NCBI GenBank assembly: GCA_910576535.1
Contig: CAJTKK010000005.1
Span: 1 to 64,000 of the forward strand
Reading direction: 5' to 3'
Source: an uncultured Lachnospiraceae bacterium
GTDB lineage: Bacteria; Bacillota; Clostridia; Lachnospirales; Lachnospiraceae
Length of the DNA: 64,000 nt
A program made the position numbers and the translations under genes. The notes under the pieces are model-generated. The model had not been told where the DNA came from, made no database searches, and was given only the letters and a program-made list of their open reading frames with translations. Below are positions 25,562 through 33,866 of the stretch, in pieces; positions within the stretch are counted from its first letter, which is position 1; each line of letters starts with the position of its first letter.

Positions 25562-25918
25562 TTATGATTCATGGGGGTCAATAAACATCTTTTTTGCTTT
25601 GGAAGACGCTACACCGAAAAAAACCAGCACTGCCAAATAGCCTCCCACTCCTATCAGGGAAAGATATTCCGGTCCATTCCATCTCGTATTAAATATTCCA
25701 AGCAGCCCTACTGCAACGGCAAGAATTCCCAAAATAAGCGCCTTGCCAAACATATACCGGATAAATCCCTCCTTATCCCTTATTTTATTGACATCTATAT
25801 CTTTACTGATAATAACCCCTGTTTTCAGTTCCCCGTTCCTTTTCATTGCAATTGCGGTATATACAAGATAAATACCGCTTGCGGTAATTAATAAATCAAA
25901 GATATTGATATTTCCCAT
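25562..25918 (-). CDS. Small three-span membrane protein, unknown function
   Basis: From ATG 25918 (GAGGAAAT just upstream) it is 118 residues; the frame extends to 25954 without support. It has three hydrophobic segments: LLITASGIYLVYTAIAM, ALILGILAVAVGLLGIF and LIGVGGYLAVLVFFGVA, with a basic loop MKRNGELKTGVIISKDID between the first two. It resembles small DUF3784-like membrane proteins in layout, but I cannot confirm the family. It ends 60 bp or so before the citrate synthase terminator in convergent orientation. Confidence 0.7.
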   Translation of the reverse strand: MGNINIFDLLITASGIYLVYTAIAMKRNGELKTGVIISKDIDVNKIRDKEGFIRYMFGKALILGILAVAVGLLGIFNTRWNGPEYLSLIGVGGYLAVLVFFGVASSKAKKMFIDPHES

Positions 25919-26014
25919 ATTTCCTCTGCCCCCGCGCCGTCCCCGGCAATACAAACCCAGGCAAAAATGCCGTCTTTCAGGTATTTTTTACCTTAACTGC
26001 TCTATTTTTTCTTC

Positions 26015-27505
26015 TCACGCTAACTTCAGGAATCTTTCCACCATCTGCTTCATCCCGTCTTTTCCACAGATATTGTCATGGAGTACCGGAGCTGACCTGA
26101 TTTCCTCAATCGCAGGCGGCACTGTTACCTTTGCCAAGCCAGACAGCCTGTCCACTAATTCAAAATCTGCCATCGCATCATATTTTTCATCAATAGCGCT
26201 CATGACGCTTCTTGCAAACTTAAAAGGGCTTGCCGTGGACGCAATCACTGCCGTCGTCTTGTCTCCCGTCTCTCCTAAATATTTATGGTATACGCAAGCT
26301 GCCACCGCCGTATGGGTATCCACCACATACCCCGCCTTATCCCAAAGGGACCGGATGGTATCCGCAGTCTCTTTTTCCGAAGCATAACCGCCGTAAAAGT
26401 CCCCTAACTGTCCTTTCATCCCTTCCGTAATTTCATATTTCCCTTCCCCATTCAACGCTTTCATAAAACATGCATTCTTTTCCGGGTCATTTTCCCCGAT
26501 CCAGTAAATCAGGCGTTCCAAATTGCTGGAAATCAGAATATCCATGGACGGCGAACTGGTCAGTGCAAATTCCCGGTTTTTATCATATATCCCCGTACGG
26601 AAAAAGTCATACAGCACTTTATTTTCATTAGAAGCGCAAATCAGCCGGTGAATTGGCAGACCCATATTTTTTGCATAGAAAGCAGCCAAAATATTGCCGA
26701 AATTCCCGGTAGGGACTACTATATTTATTTTTTCCCCTTCCGTTATCTTCCCCTCTTTCAAAAGGCGGGTATACGCATATACATAATATACAATTTGAGG
26801 AACCAGACGGCCAATATTAATGGAATTGGCAGAGGAAAACTGATATCCTTGCCTGTCCATCCTCTCCTCAAGTTCTTTATCCGCAAAAATATTTTTCACC
26901 CCTGTCTGGGCATCGTCAAAATTGCCATGAATGCCCACTACATATGTATTTTCCCCCTTCTGGGTCACCATCTGAAGCTCTTGTATCGGGCTGACACCGT
27001 TTTTCGGATAAAATACGATAATTTTTGTCCCTTCTACCCCGGCAAAGCCAGAAAGAGCAGCTTTCCCGGTATCACCGGAAGTGGCTGTCAATATTACAAT
27101 CTCTTTTTTTACATTATTCTTACGCGCCGAAGCAGTCATCAAATGAGGTAAAATAGACAAAGCCATATCCTTAAAAGCAATCGTCGCCCCATGAAACAAT
27201 TCCAGAAAGTAAGAGCCGTCTGCATGAGTTAACGGTGCGATTTCCTTTGTATCAAATTTAGAATCATAAGCATTGCTGATGCAATTTTTTAATTCTTCTT
27301 CTGTAAAATCCGTCAGATACAGCCGCATCACTTCATAAGCCACTTCCTGGTAATCCATGTCCGACAATTCCGCCAGGCTCTTTTCCAATGCCGGTATATG
27401 ATCCGGCACAAACAGCCCGCCATCATCCGGCAGCCCTTTCAAAATAGCTTCCGAAGCCTTCACCCGAATACCGCTGTCTCTCGTACTGCTATATAAAACT
27501 TCCAT
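26015..27505 (-). CDS. thrC: Threonine synthase
   Basis: A PLP enzyme converting O-phosphohomoserine to threonine. It is 496 residues, the long form typical of Clostridia and fungi. The PLP lysine is in FHGATIAFKDMALSI, and the phosphate-binding loop is in VVPTGNFGNILAAFYAKNMG. An N-terminal block YSSTRDSGIRVKASEAILKG is typical. An AGGAGAGG sequence precedes the ATG. There are no neighbouring threonine pathway genes, so it is probably a single unit. Confidence 0.95.
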   Translation of the reverse strand: MEVLYSSTRDSGIRVKASEAILKGLPDDGGLFVPDHIPALEKSLAELSDMDYQEVAYEVMRLYLTDFTEEELKNCISNAYDSKFDTKEIAPLTHADGSYFLELFHGATIAFKDMALSILPHLMTASARKNNVKKEIVILTATSGDTGKAALSGFAGVEGTKIIVFYPKNGVSPIQELQMVTQKGENTYVVGIHGNFDDAQTGVKNIFADKELEERMDRQGYQFSSANSINIGRLVPQIVYYVYAYTRLLKEGKITEGEKINIVVPTGNFGNILAAFYAKNMGLPIHRLICASNENKVLYDFFRTGIYDKNREFALTSSPSMDILISSNLERLIYWIGENDPEKNACFMKALNGEGKYEITEGMKGQLGDFYGGYASEKETADTIRSLWDKAGYVVDTHTAVAACVYHKYLGETGDKTTAVIASTASPFKFARSVMSAIDEKYDAMADFELVDRLSGLAKVTVPPAIEEIRSAPVLHDNICGKDGMKQMVERFLKLA

Positions 27506-27702
27506 CGCGCTTCCTCTCCTGTTCCTGCCTGTCCGGCCATCCGGCGCAGACGTTATTCTTATCCTGTCTTACATTCCATAAGCCATATCAAAAATAATAT
27601 GCCCTAACCTGGATCCGCACGCCGTCATTGATGCCCCGCTGCTTCCTGCCGGGCATACGGCTTCGCCGTTAAGTATAGCATAGATTCCCCTCCCGCGCAA
27701 TG

Positions 27703-28329
27703 TCAAGAGAAAAACTCATGCCCGCCATAAGAAAACAAAAGAGTCAGCCTGTTATCAAACCATTTCATCCTCTCCGGATCCGCATATTTGCGCGCTGCAA
27801 AATAAAGCGCCCCCTCGGTAATATCCTCCCCATACAAAACCCTTTTTACCGCTTCCTTTGTTTCCTCGCTGACTTTTACCTTTTCCAGGCGTCCATCCCT
27901 TACCGGGGAGAACTGTACCGTCCCATTTCCTTTCTGGAACACCACTTCCTTTACCGTATCGGGAAATTTGCTGCTCTCCACCCGGTTCATGACAACCCCG
28001 GCCACCAGCATTTTTCCTTTCATATCCTCGCATCCTGCCTCCGCTTCAACAATCCGCAAAAGCACATCATAATCCTCCTGGGACAAAGTATACTTTGCCT
28101 CCCTCTCCAGCACATTATAGTCCACAATTCTTTGACCGGAAGACGCTTCCGTGATCATTCCCATGAAGCTGGATGCATCAAGGCCCGCCTGTTCCTCCAT
28201 AAAACGTATCTGGAAGGCCGGCGTGGATGCAATGCGGTTAATCTGCAGTTCCTTTACCGTAAACCAGGATACCGCAAAAATTACATGGCATAACAGTAAC
28301 GCGGTAATACTTTTCTTATACTTATACAT
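27703..28329 (-). CDS. SleB-like cell-wall hydrolase
   Basis: A 208-residue exported protein with an N-terminal signal or anchor (SITALLLCHVIFAVSWFTV). The C-terminal Hydrolase_2/SleB-type domain contains YDVLLRIVEAEAGCEDMKGK, the catalytic glutamate in EAEAG, VAGVVMNRVESSKFPDTVKE and VVFQKGNGTVQFSPV. Such enzymes cut glycan strands in spore cortex or vegetative wall. No germination partner such as YpeB is adjacent. A perfect hairpin at 28420-28440 lies 90 bp upstream in its leader. Confidence 0.85.
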   Translation of the reverse strand: MYKYKKSITALLLCHVIFAVSWFTVKELQINRIASTPAFQIRFMEEQAGLDASSFMGMITEASSGQRIVDYNVLEREAKYTLSQEDYDVLLRIVEAEAGCEDMKGKMLVAGVVMNRVESSKFPDTVKEVVFQKGNGTVQFSPVRDGRLEKVKVSEETKEAVKRVLYGEDITEGALYFAARKYADPERMKWFDNRLTLLFSYGGHEFFS

Positions 28330-28500
28330 TTTTCCATCCTCTTCTTATTATTGATGCTCAAACATATTGCCGGATTCCGGCATACGCTTTCCATCCTGTG
28401 TGCCTTGCAAAGCGCAAACACATTTCTGTCATAGAAATGTAACACTTCTTTAATATTTTATACAAAGAGTATTGGAATTATTTCTAAAAAATTTCTAAAT
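28330..28500. other. Intergenic region between divergent sleB-like and AP2-like genes
   Basis: The region is AT-rich. It holds the hairpin at 28420-28440 and, on the minus strand, a TATAAAAT-like segment near 28454-28462 that could be a -10 box for the sleB-like gene. No gene is seen. Confidence 0.4.
28420..28440. repeat. 8-bp perfect inverted repeat upstream of the sleB-like gene
   Basis: ACATTTCT at 28420-28427 and AGAAATGT at 28433-28440 flank a 5-nt loop. It could be a regulator site or a leader hairpin. Confidence 0.5.
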
Positions 28501-28529
28501 TTGTATTCTTTTTTCTAAAATGGTATAAT
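28501..28529 (+). promoter_or_regulatory. Promoter of the AP2-like gene
   Basis: TTGTAT (28501-28506) and a perfect TATAAT (28524-28529) have 17-nt spacing on the plus strand. The start is predicted near 28536. Confidence 0.7.
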
Positions 28530-28535
28530 CATGAT

Positions 28536-28658
28536 AAAATTACGGCAAAATATGCAGGAAAGCAACCGGAAGCGACAAGGCGGCGGCATCCCGTCCTTTG
28601 GGACGTCAAGCGGCCGGAACCGTTGCTTGTACCGGCATATGATAGATAGGAGGAAATT
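28536..28658 (+). promoter_or_regulatory. Structured 5' leader of the AP2-like gene
   Basis: A roughly 120-nt leader can fold into one long nested stem: ATATGC (28550-28555) with GCATAT (28635-28640), GG with CC, AAGCAAC (28560-28566) with GTTGCTT (28622-28628), and an inner CGTCC-TTTG-GGACG hairpin at 28592-28605. The base of the stem ends 7 nt before the AGGAGG at 28648-28653, so folding could affect translation. I could not match it to a known riboswitch class. Confidence 0.55.
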
Positions 28659-29468
28659 TTGGCCAAAAACATGCCTGGCGTATATGCCGCAAAGAAAAAA
28701 GACAATTCCATTTACTACCGTTCTTCCATCACGCTTAGGGAAAAACATATCAGCCTTGGCGGCTATCCTGACGAATGGTCGGCGCATTCCGCTTATATGC
28801 AAGCGCGTTCCATTGTCGCAACAGACCATGTCACTTTGGATGATTACCGCCCGGACTCCCCGCTTCCATTTCCCAAATGGGTTGTCCTGATCAATTTCAG
28901 GGATAATGGTCTTTATTTTTCCATGCCCATCTATTTAAAAAAGAAATATTTTCTTTATTACCTGGAACCAGCCTATATTTTAAAATTTGATATTGATGAT
29001 TTATTCTATTATTCCTCAAAGAAAATAATGCAAAGGGGCGGGCATCTTTTCGTCAACGACTACGGAATGCAGTGCAATATCCTAAACCGCTACGGAATCA
29101 AAAATTATGCTGTTTATGGGAAGGATTACCTGTTTATCAATGGTGATTCTACTGATTTCCGTTATGAAAACATTGAAATATTAAACCGGTTCCACGGCAT
29201 TACCTGTATCCCCGGCAAAAACCATGGCGGCTGTCTCTACAAAGTGCGGATCCATGTAAGAAGCAACTATGTGGTAGGCATCTATGAACAAGAAGCAGAA
29301 GCGGCCATCGCCTATAACAAAGCTGCCGATATCCTGAAAAAAAACGGCATAGACCGCAATTTCGCCCTCAATTACATTGAAGGGCTTTCCCCTGCTGCCT
29401 ACGCCGATATTTATTCCAAACTTCAAGTAGCCCCCAGCATCTACCGTCTCACACCGGAAAATACTTAA
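28659..29468 (+). CDS. Orphan AP2-like / degenerate HNH-like DNA-binding protein
   Basis: A 269-residue protein. It starts with TTG at 28659, supported by AGGAGG spaced 5 nt before it and a promoter further up. Residues about 5-55 (GVYAAKKKDNSIYYRSSI, HISLGGYPDEWSAHSAYMQA) and 192-243 (YKVRIHVRSNYVVGIYEQEA, AAIAYNKAADILKK, NFALNYI) look like AP2-type DNA-binding modules. Residues 130-176 (FINGDSTDFRYENIEILNRF) resemble the middle of HNH homing endonucleases but lack the usual histidines. This suggests a regulator derived from a homing endonuclease, which is inference. It stands alone between divergent and convergent wall-lysis genes; no transposase or intron is near. Confidence 0.6.
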   Translation: MAKNMPGVYAAKKKDNSIYYRSSITLREKHISLGGYPDEWSAHSAYMQARSIVATDHVTLDDYRPDSPLPFPKWVVLINFRDNGLYFSMPIYLKKKYFLYYLEPAYILKFDIDDLFYYSSKKIMQRGGHLFVNDYGMQCNILNRYGIKNYAVYGKDYLFINGDSTDFRYENIEILNRFHGITCIPGKNHGGCLYKVRIHVRSNYVVGIYEQEAEAAIAYNKAADILKKNGIDRNFALNYIEGLSPAAYADIYSKLQVAPSIYRLTPENT

Positions 29469-29490
29469 GTTACGTTTATTTCAGTTCCGC

Positions 29491-30756
29491 TTATTTTTCT
29501 GAATAATCCACAAAACTAATATTTAAATTCACATCCCCGTCCACGCCATTCACCTTTCCTTCCAATGTATACTGCCACATCTGGAACTTATACGGATAAT
29601 CGGGAATGTCTTTCTGCTGGGAAAGCCAGATATCATAATCCGTCAGTTTTGTCAGGTCAATATGCTTAATCATCCATTCCTTTGTCCCATAAATCATTGG
29701 TTGATATCCGGCCACTTTCGTATTTTCAAGAAAAGCCTTTGCCACCGCCGTTTTCTCATCCCTGGACAAAGAATCAATTCTCGCTTTGTCATTCTGCACG
29801 TATTCCATATCAAAAGCTACCGGATAAGTAATTTTATAATTTGCCAGCGTCTGAATAATAAAATTGGATTCCTCTACTGCTTCTTGTTCCGTGATTGCCT
29901 GGGAAAAAAAGTAAACGCCCACTTCCAGCCCTGCACCGGTTGCTTTTTTGATATTTTCCTCAAATTTTTCATCCAGCATAATCTGTCCGCTGCCATAACC
30001 CCTCGACCCTAACCTCAGCATGACAAAATCAATCCCGGACTCTTTCAAAGCCTCAAAGTCCACATCCCCGTTATACTTAGACAAATCCGCCCCTAAATAA
30101 GAAATGCTTCTCCCATTATCATAATACGCCATTTTATCCGCTTTCATCTGCAAATTGGTATAATCATAAGTATTCTGTTCCAGATAGGGATTAATCAGCG
30201 CCCATTCCTCGCTTCCGTCCGCATAAGTAAGCAGCGTATGTTTTCCGTCTTTTGACGGGTCTGCTGCCGCTTCTTCTTCCGCAACCCTCTTTGCCTCTTC
30301 CTCATAACGTGCCGTTTTGTTTTCCTCTTCCCCATCTTTTTCAGAAGAAGCATTCTCCTTTCCTGTTTCCATTAAAAAATCCGGCTCATCCGGATACATA
30401 TCCCAAAAATCCAAATCCGATGCCGTTAATTTATTCTCTTTATAGAGGCGCTCCACTTCCTGCATACTTTTTCTTCCCGCAAATCCGGCCACAGGAACGC
30501 TCTCTTCTTCTGCCACTGTGTTCCCATCCCCGCCGTTATCCGCATTTTCTTCCCCTTCCTGCTGTCCGTCATAGTCCAAAGCCATCACCGCTGTCTTTTC
30601 CTGCCGAAGCCGCGCTTTTCTTTCTTCTTCCTGCTTATTCGTATAAACCACCACCCCAAGAATAAGAAGAATGGACAGGCTAACGCCCATAGCCATATAC
30701 CGCATGGACAATCTTGAATTTCTTTCCTCATTCTCACCTGGTAACCGCATATTCAT
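29491..30756 (-). CDS. Membrane-anchored GH25 lysozyme-like muramidase
   Basis: 421 residues. A short cytoplasmic N-terminus is followed by a membrane segment (MAMGVSLSILLILGVVVY), a long Glu-rich, low-complexity linker (residues about 45-190) and a C-terminal GH25 domain that cuts peptidoglycan between MurNAc and GlcNAc. GH25 marks are LGADLSKYNGDVDFEALKES, FVMLRLGSRGYGSG, VGVYFFSQAITEQEAVEES, the catalytic pair in AFDMEYV, and WQYTLEGKVNGVDGDVNLNI at the end. GGAGG lies 6 nt before the second ATG (30750), which may be the real start. It is convergent with the AP2-like gene, with 22 bp between the stops. Confidence 0.92.
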   Translation of the reverse strand: MNMRLPGENEERNSRLSMRYMAMGVSLSILLILGVVVYTNKQEEERKARLRQEKTAVMALDYDGQQEGEENADNGGDGNTVAEEESVPVAGFAGRKSMQEVERLYKENKLTASDLDFWDMYPDEPDFLMETGKENASSEKDGEEENKTARYEEEAKRVAEEEAAADPSKDGKHTLLTYADGSEEWALINPYLEQNTYDYTNLQMKADKMAYYDNGRSISYLGADLSKYNGDVDFEALKESGIDFVMLRLGSRGYGSGQIMLDEKFEENIKKATGAGLEVGVYFFSQAITEQEAVEESNFIIQTLANYKITYPVAFDMEYVQNDKARIDSLSRDEKTAVAKAFLENTKVAGYQPMIYGTKEWMIKHIDLTKLTDYDIWLSQQKDIPDYPYKFQMWQYTLEGKVNGVDGDVNLNISFVDYSEK

Positions 30757-31064
30757 CCTCCATCTGCTATAAATTTCAAAAACCTTTCTTTTTAGTATTT
30801 ACGGCAAAAAAAATATCGTTTACTATTACTATAAAAAATGGTAACCCTCTTTCCTTTCTCATGAAACTGCAGGCAAGGCAGGAGGGCTACTATGAATTTA
30901 ACACGAAATCCAAAAGTCTGCAATGGTTTTTGATTCCATCCCATAAAGCCTAAGGCTGACGGCCTATCTCTATCCCCAACGGATAGAGGCGCGCCCGCAG
31001 TAAGGACAGCGCTGCAGTCATATATGGCATATGGCAAAACGCGGACAACTATTAGGAGGCGGCC
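30757..31064 (+). other. Leader region of apbE with a 13-codon ORF and hairpin
   Basis: The 308 bp between the divergent GH25 and apbE genes contain the small frame at 30892-30933 and an 8-bp hairpin CTCTATCC/GGATAGAG (30968-30975 with 30981-30988). They also hold a GCAG/CTGC pairing near 30997-31015. Just before apbE is AGGAGG with 5-nt spacing. No clear promoter boxes were seen. I could not match the segment to a known riboswitch. Confidence 0.5.
30892..30933 (+). CDS. 13-residue upstream ORF, possible leader peptide
   Basis: ATG at 30892 follows AGGAGG (30880-30885) at 6-nt spacing, a very strong ribosome-binding site. It encodes MNLTRNPKVCNGF and stops at 30931-30933. It ends about 130 nt before apbE and is followed by hairpins, the layout of a translated attenuator or leader peptide. 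It has a single Cys and no run of one amino acid. Function unknown. Confidence 0.45.
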   Translation: MNLTRNPKVCNGF

Positions 31065-32069
31065 ATGAAACAGCTTTTTTCCTTATCCAAAATCTATCTT
31101 ACCCTTGCAGTTGCCCTCTTTTCCTCTTTTTTTGCCGGCTGCAGCCGGCAAAAGGAACCTCTTGCCCGGACCGGATTCTATTTTGACACTGTAATTACCG
31201 TCACCCTTTATGATAAGCAGGAAGAAACCTTGCTGGACGAATGTTTTTCCTTAGCTGAAATATATGAAAATGCATTTAGCAAAACTGTTAAAGGCAGCGA
31301 CGTATGGAAGATCAACCAAGGAAAAGGAAAGCCAGTCAAGGTAGGAAAAGATACTTTAACGCTTCTGCAAAGCGCCCTCTCTTACGCCAGGCTTTCCGAA
31401 GGAAAAATAGACCCTACTATCGGGCCAGTTACAAAGCTATGGGATTTCTCCGCCTCTTCCCATGCCGCTCTTCCTTCCAGGGAAAACCTGGAAGAAGCCT
31501 TATCCCACGTAGGATATCAGGGCGTAATGATTTCGGAAGATAGCGTATCCCTTTTTGATCCACAGGCCGAAATTGATTTAGGATTTATTGCCAAAGGTTA
31601 TATTGCGGATAGAATGAAAGATTATCTCATTTCCCAAGGGGTCGCCAGCGCTACTATCAATTTAGGCGGCAATGTCCTCACCATCGGTTCCCGCCCTGAC
31701 GGCGCCCCTTTCCGGGTAGGCATCCAAAAGCCTTTTGCCCCTGCCGGTACCCCCGCCCTTACTTTGCCCATCACCGACCTTTCCGTTGTTTCCTCCGGCA
31801 TCTATGAACGCTATTTTGAACTGGACGGAACCCTTTACCATCATATCCTGGACACAAAAACAGGCTATCCCGTACAGAATAACCTGTTTGAAGTCACTGT
31901 CATTTCCCCGTCCTCTATGGACGGAGACGCCCTATCCACTGCCTGTTTCCTTCTCGGCTTAGAGGAAGGCATGGCCCTTATCGAATCTCTGGAAAACACA
32001 GAAGCCGTTTTCTTTACCTCCGATGGAAACATCCATGCTACCAGCGGCCTTAAAGACCTGGTTCCATAG
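31065..32069 (+). CDS. apbE: FAD:protein FMN transferase lipoprotein
   Basis: ApbE attaches FMN covalently to Thr in SGAT-type motifs of exported flavoproteins. It is 334 residues with an N-terminal lipoprotein signal (lipobox FFAGC). Family blocks are FYFDTVITVTLYD, GKIDPTIGPVTKLWDFS, IDLGFIAKGYIADRMK, ATINLGGNVLTIGSRPDG, YHHILDTKTGYPV and DGDALSTACFLLGLEEGM. AGGAGG precedes the ATG. It is convergent with the rnf operon, whose RnfG and RnfD carry the target motifs, so it is the likely flavinylation enzyme for that complex. Confidence 0.95.
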   Translation: MKQLFSLSKIYLTLAVALFSSFFAGCSRQKEPLARTGFYFDTVITVTLYDKQEETLLDECFSLAEIYENAFSKTVKGSDVWKINQGKGKPVKVGKDTLTLLQSALSYARLSEGKIDPTIGPVTKLWDFSASSHAALPSRENLEEALSHVGYQGVMISEDSVSLFDPQAEIDLGFIAKGYIADRMKDYLISQGVASATINLGGNVLTIGSRPDGAPFRVGIQKPFAPAGTPALTLPITDLSVVSSGIYERYFELDGTLYHHILDTKTGYPVQNNLFEVTVISPSSMDGDALSTACFLLGLEEGMALIESLENTEAVFFTSDGNIHATSGLKDLVP

Positions 32070-32099
32070 CCAGGGCAACATAGACAAATTTGAAAAAAC

Positions 32100-32168
32100 C
32101 GATTATCAATGCGGGGATAGCGGCAGTAACATACTCCCCTCCTCCGCAGTGCGATAATCGCTTTTTTA
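32100..32168 (+). terminator. Terminator of apbE
   Basis: CGATTATC (32100-32107) pairs with GATAATCG (32153-32160), with an inner GCGG/CCGC pairing. The stem is followed by CTTTTTT. It lies 30 bp past the apbE stop. Confidence 0.75.
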
Positions 32169-32196
32169 CCATATGGGCAATTCGGAGAACTTCCCT

Positions 32197-32441
32197 GTAT
32201 GGATTCGGATATCAAAAGGTCTGTCCGGCAGTGTTGCTTGGCCGATGGCACGAAAAAATATTGTGCAAGTGATTTTGCACGATAGAGAGGAGACTCTAAA
32301 ACCGTGGAAGCCAATGCGGAACACGATTTTTGCTTTAAGAGGCTCAGCGGAATGCTCCGTACAATAGAACGCGCACAGATTTTCCGTGCCATCGGCCAAA
32401 CGGCACTGCCGGACAGACCTTTTGGCGCCCGAATCCTATAC
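32197..32441. repeat. 245-bp inverted-repeat element with 63-bp arms
   Basis: The arms at 32197-32259 and 32379-32441 are imperfect reverse complements. They include an identical 21-nt block (ending GGTCTGTCCGGCAGTG) and an identical 15-nt block (TTGGCCGATGGCACG). The 119-bp middle holds a hairpin GTGCAA/TTGCAC and no credible gene. It lies exactly between the apbE and rnf terminators. The arrangement fits a MITE-like insertion; no target duplication is evident. Confidence 0.75.
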
Positions 32442-32445
32442 GGCA

Positions 32446-32472
32446 AAAAAGTTTGGCATAGCCAAACTTTTT
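32446..32472 (-). terminator. Terminator of the rnf operon
   Basis: A 12-bp perfect stem AAAAAGTTTGGC with a 3-nt loop. On the minus strand its 3' arm ends in six Ts. It lies 10 bp past the rnfB stop and can act in both directions. Confidence 0.9.
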
Positions 32473-32481
32473 GCCTGTTTC

Positions 32482-33276
32482 TTAAGCCTTCACAATCGAC
32501 TTGCGCGGGCATTTCTCTGCACAAGTTCCACATCCCGTACATTTTTCATAATCAATGGCCGCATTGAAATCCGCCACCGTAACCGCATCCGACGGGCAGT
32601 TCTTTTTGCAAAGCTGGCAGCCGATGCATCCGGCCGTACATGCTTTCATCGTTACCGGCCCTTTATCTTTGGAGCTGCATGCTACTGCATACTTAGCATC
32701 GTAAGGAATTAACTCAATCAAATGCTTCGGGCATACTTCCACACATTTCCCACAAGCTTTACACGCCTCTTTATCCACCACTGCCACACCGTTTATTACA
32801 TGAATGGCGTCAAAAGGGCAGACCGATACACAACTGCCATAGCCAAGGCAACCGTAATTACAGGACTTCGGACCTCCGTTGGGTACAAAAGCAAGCATCC
32901 TGCAATCCTCAATCCCATGATAATCATAATCTGCCTTCGTTTTTTCGCAATCGCCCTGGCATTTCACGAATGCCACTTTCCTTACCGCTTCCCCGGCTTC
33001 TACACCCATGATTCCGGCAATCACTTTCCCTACCGGTTCGCCTCCTACCGGGCAGGCATTCACCGGGGCTTCCCCTTTGGCAATGGCAGCCGCTAAACCG
33101 GAACAGCCCGGGAAACCGCAGCCGCCGCAGTTATTTCCGGGAAGCGCATTTAATACCGCTTCCTCTCTTTCATCCACTTCTACCTTAAACTTAATAGCGG
33201 CAACACCGAGGAACAGCCCGATAAAAAGGCCAACGCCGCCTACGATTGCCGTTGCTGTAATCACACCTGTTATCAT
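32482..33276 (-). CDS. rnfB: Rnf complex subunit RnfB
   Basis: The iron-sulfur subunit of the ferredoxin:NAD+ oxidoreductase, which couples ferredoxin oxidation to ion export across the membrane. It is 264 residues with an N-terminal membrane helix (residues 5-28) and the RnfB-specific 4Fe-4S motif C50-C53-C58-C75. Multiple ferredoxin clusters follow (C139-C153, C172-C182, C213-C227 and C246-C256). This is more clusters than the short proteobacterial form has and is typical of acetogen-type and clostridial RnfB. It is the last gene of the operon. GGAGG 7 nt before the ATG supports the start. Confidence 0.96.
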   Translation of the reverse strand: MITGVITATAIVGGVGLFIGLFLGVAAIKFKVEVDEREEAVLNALPGNNCGGCGFPGCSGLAAAIAKGEAPVNACPVGGEPVGKVIAGIMGVEAGEAVRKVAFVKCQGDCEKTKADYDYHGIEDCRMLAFVPNGGPKSCNYGCLGYGSCVSVCPFDAIHVINGVAVVDKEACKACGKCVEVCPKHLIELIPYDAKYAVACSSKDKGPVTMKACTAGCIGCQLCKKNCPSDAVTVADFNAAIDYEKCTGCGTCAEKCPRKSIVKA

Positions 33277-33287
33277 TCTGTCACCTC

Positions 33288-33866
33288 CTATAGTAAACCG
33301 GAGAATCCACAGAATGCAATCGCCATTAAGCCTGCCGTAACAAGCACAATGGGCATTCCCTTAAAGGATTCCGGTATATCGTTGTATTCCATCTTTTCAC
33401 GGATGCCGGCCAGAATGACAATGGCAACAGTAAACCCTACCGCGGTTGCAAAACCATTTACAATCCCCGTCAGGATACCGTACTTCTTCTGCACATTCGT
33501 AAGGGCAATCCCCAAAACCGCACAGTTTGTCGTAATTAACGGCAAGTAAACGCCCAAAGCCTGATAAAGGGGAGGCATAAATTTCTTTAAAAACATCTCC
33601 ACAAACTGCACAAGCGCCGCAATGACCAGAATAAAAACAATCGTCTGCAGATAAGTGACATCAAATTTTTCCAATATAAATTTATAAACCACCCCGGATA
33701 CCGCAGACGCCAAAGTAATAACAAAAATAACCGCTACTCCCATGCCTGCCGCCGTATTCGTTTTCTTAGACACTCCAAGGAAAGGGCAAAGACCTAAAAA
33801 CTGGCTCAAAACCACGTTATTTACCAAGGAGGAACTTACTAATATAATAAGCAAATCCTGAATCAA
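33288..33866 (-). CDS. rnfA: Rnf complex subunit RnfA
   Basis: A membrane subunit with six predicted helices, homologous to NqrE. It is 192 residues with the family hallmark LVNNVVLSQFLGLCPFLGVS, in which the Cys is thought to bind a Fe-S cluster at the RnfA-RnfE interface; a second Cys occurs in PLITTNCAVLGIAL. The start codon is TTG at 33866, overlapping the rnfE stop by 4 bp, and no ATG is available upstream in frame. This suggests coupled translation. Confidence 0.95.
   Translation of the reverse strand: MIQDLLIILVSSSLVNNVVLSQFLGLCPFLGVSKKTNTAAGMGVAVIFVITLASAVSGVVYKFILEKFDVTYLQTIVFILVIAALVQFVEMFLKKFMPPLYQALGVYLPLITTNCAVLGIALTNVQKKYGILTGIVNGFATAVGFTVAIVILAGIREKMEYNDIPESFKGMPIVLVTAGLMAIAFCGFSGLL

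Noticed and set aside
28536..28658. c-di-GMP or other known riboswitch before the AP2-like gene
   Set aside because: GGCAAA and GAAA pieces occur, but the conserved core motifs of the c-di-GMP-I, c-di-GMP-II and ZTP classes are not in order.
31865..32542. Minus-strand frame of 225 codons across apbE end and the repeat element
   Set aside because: Antisense to apbE and spans terminators and the inverted repeat.
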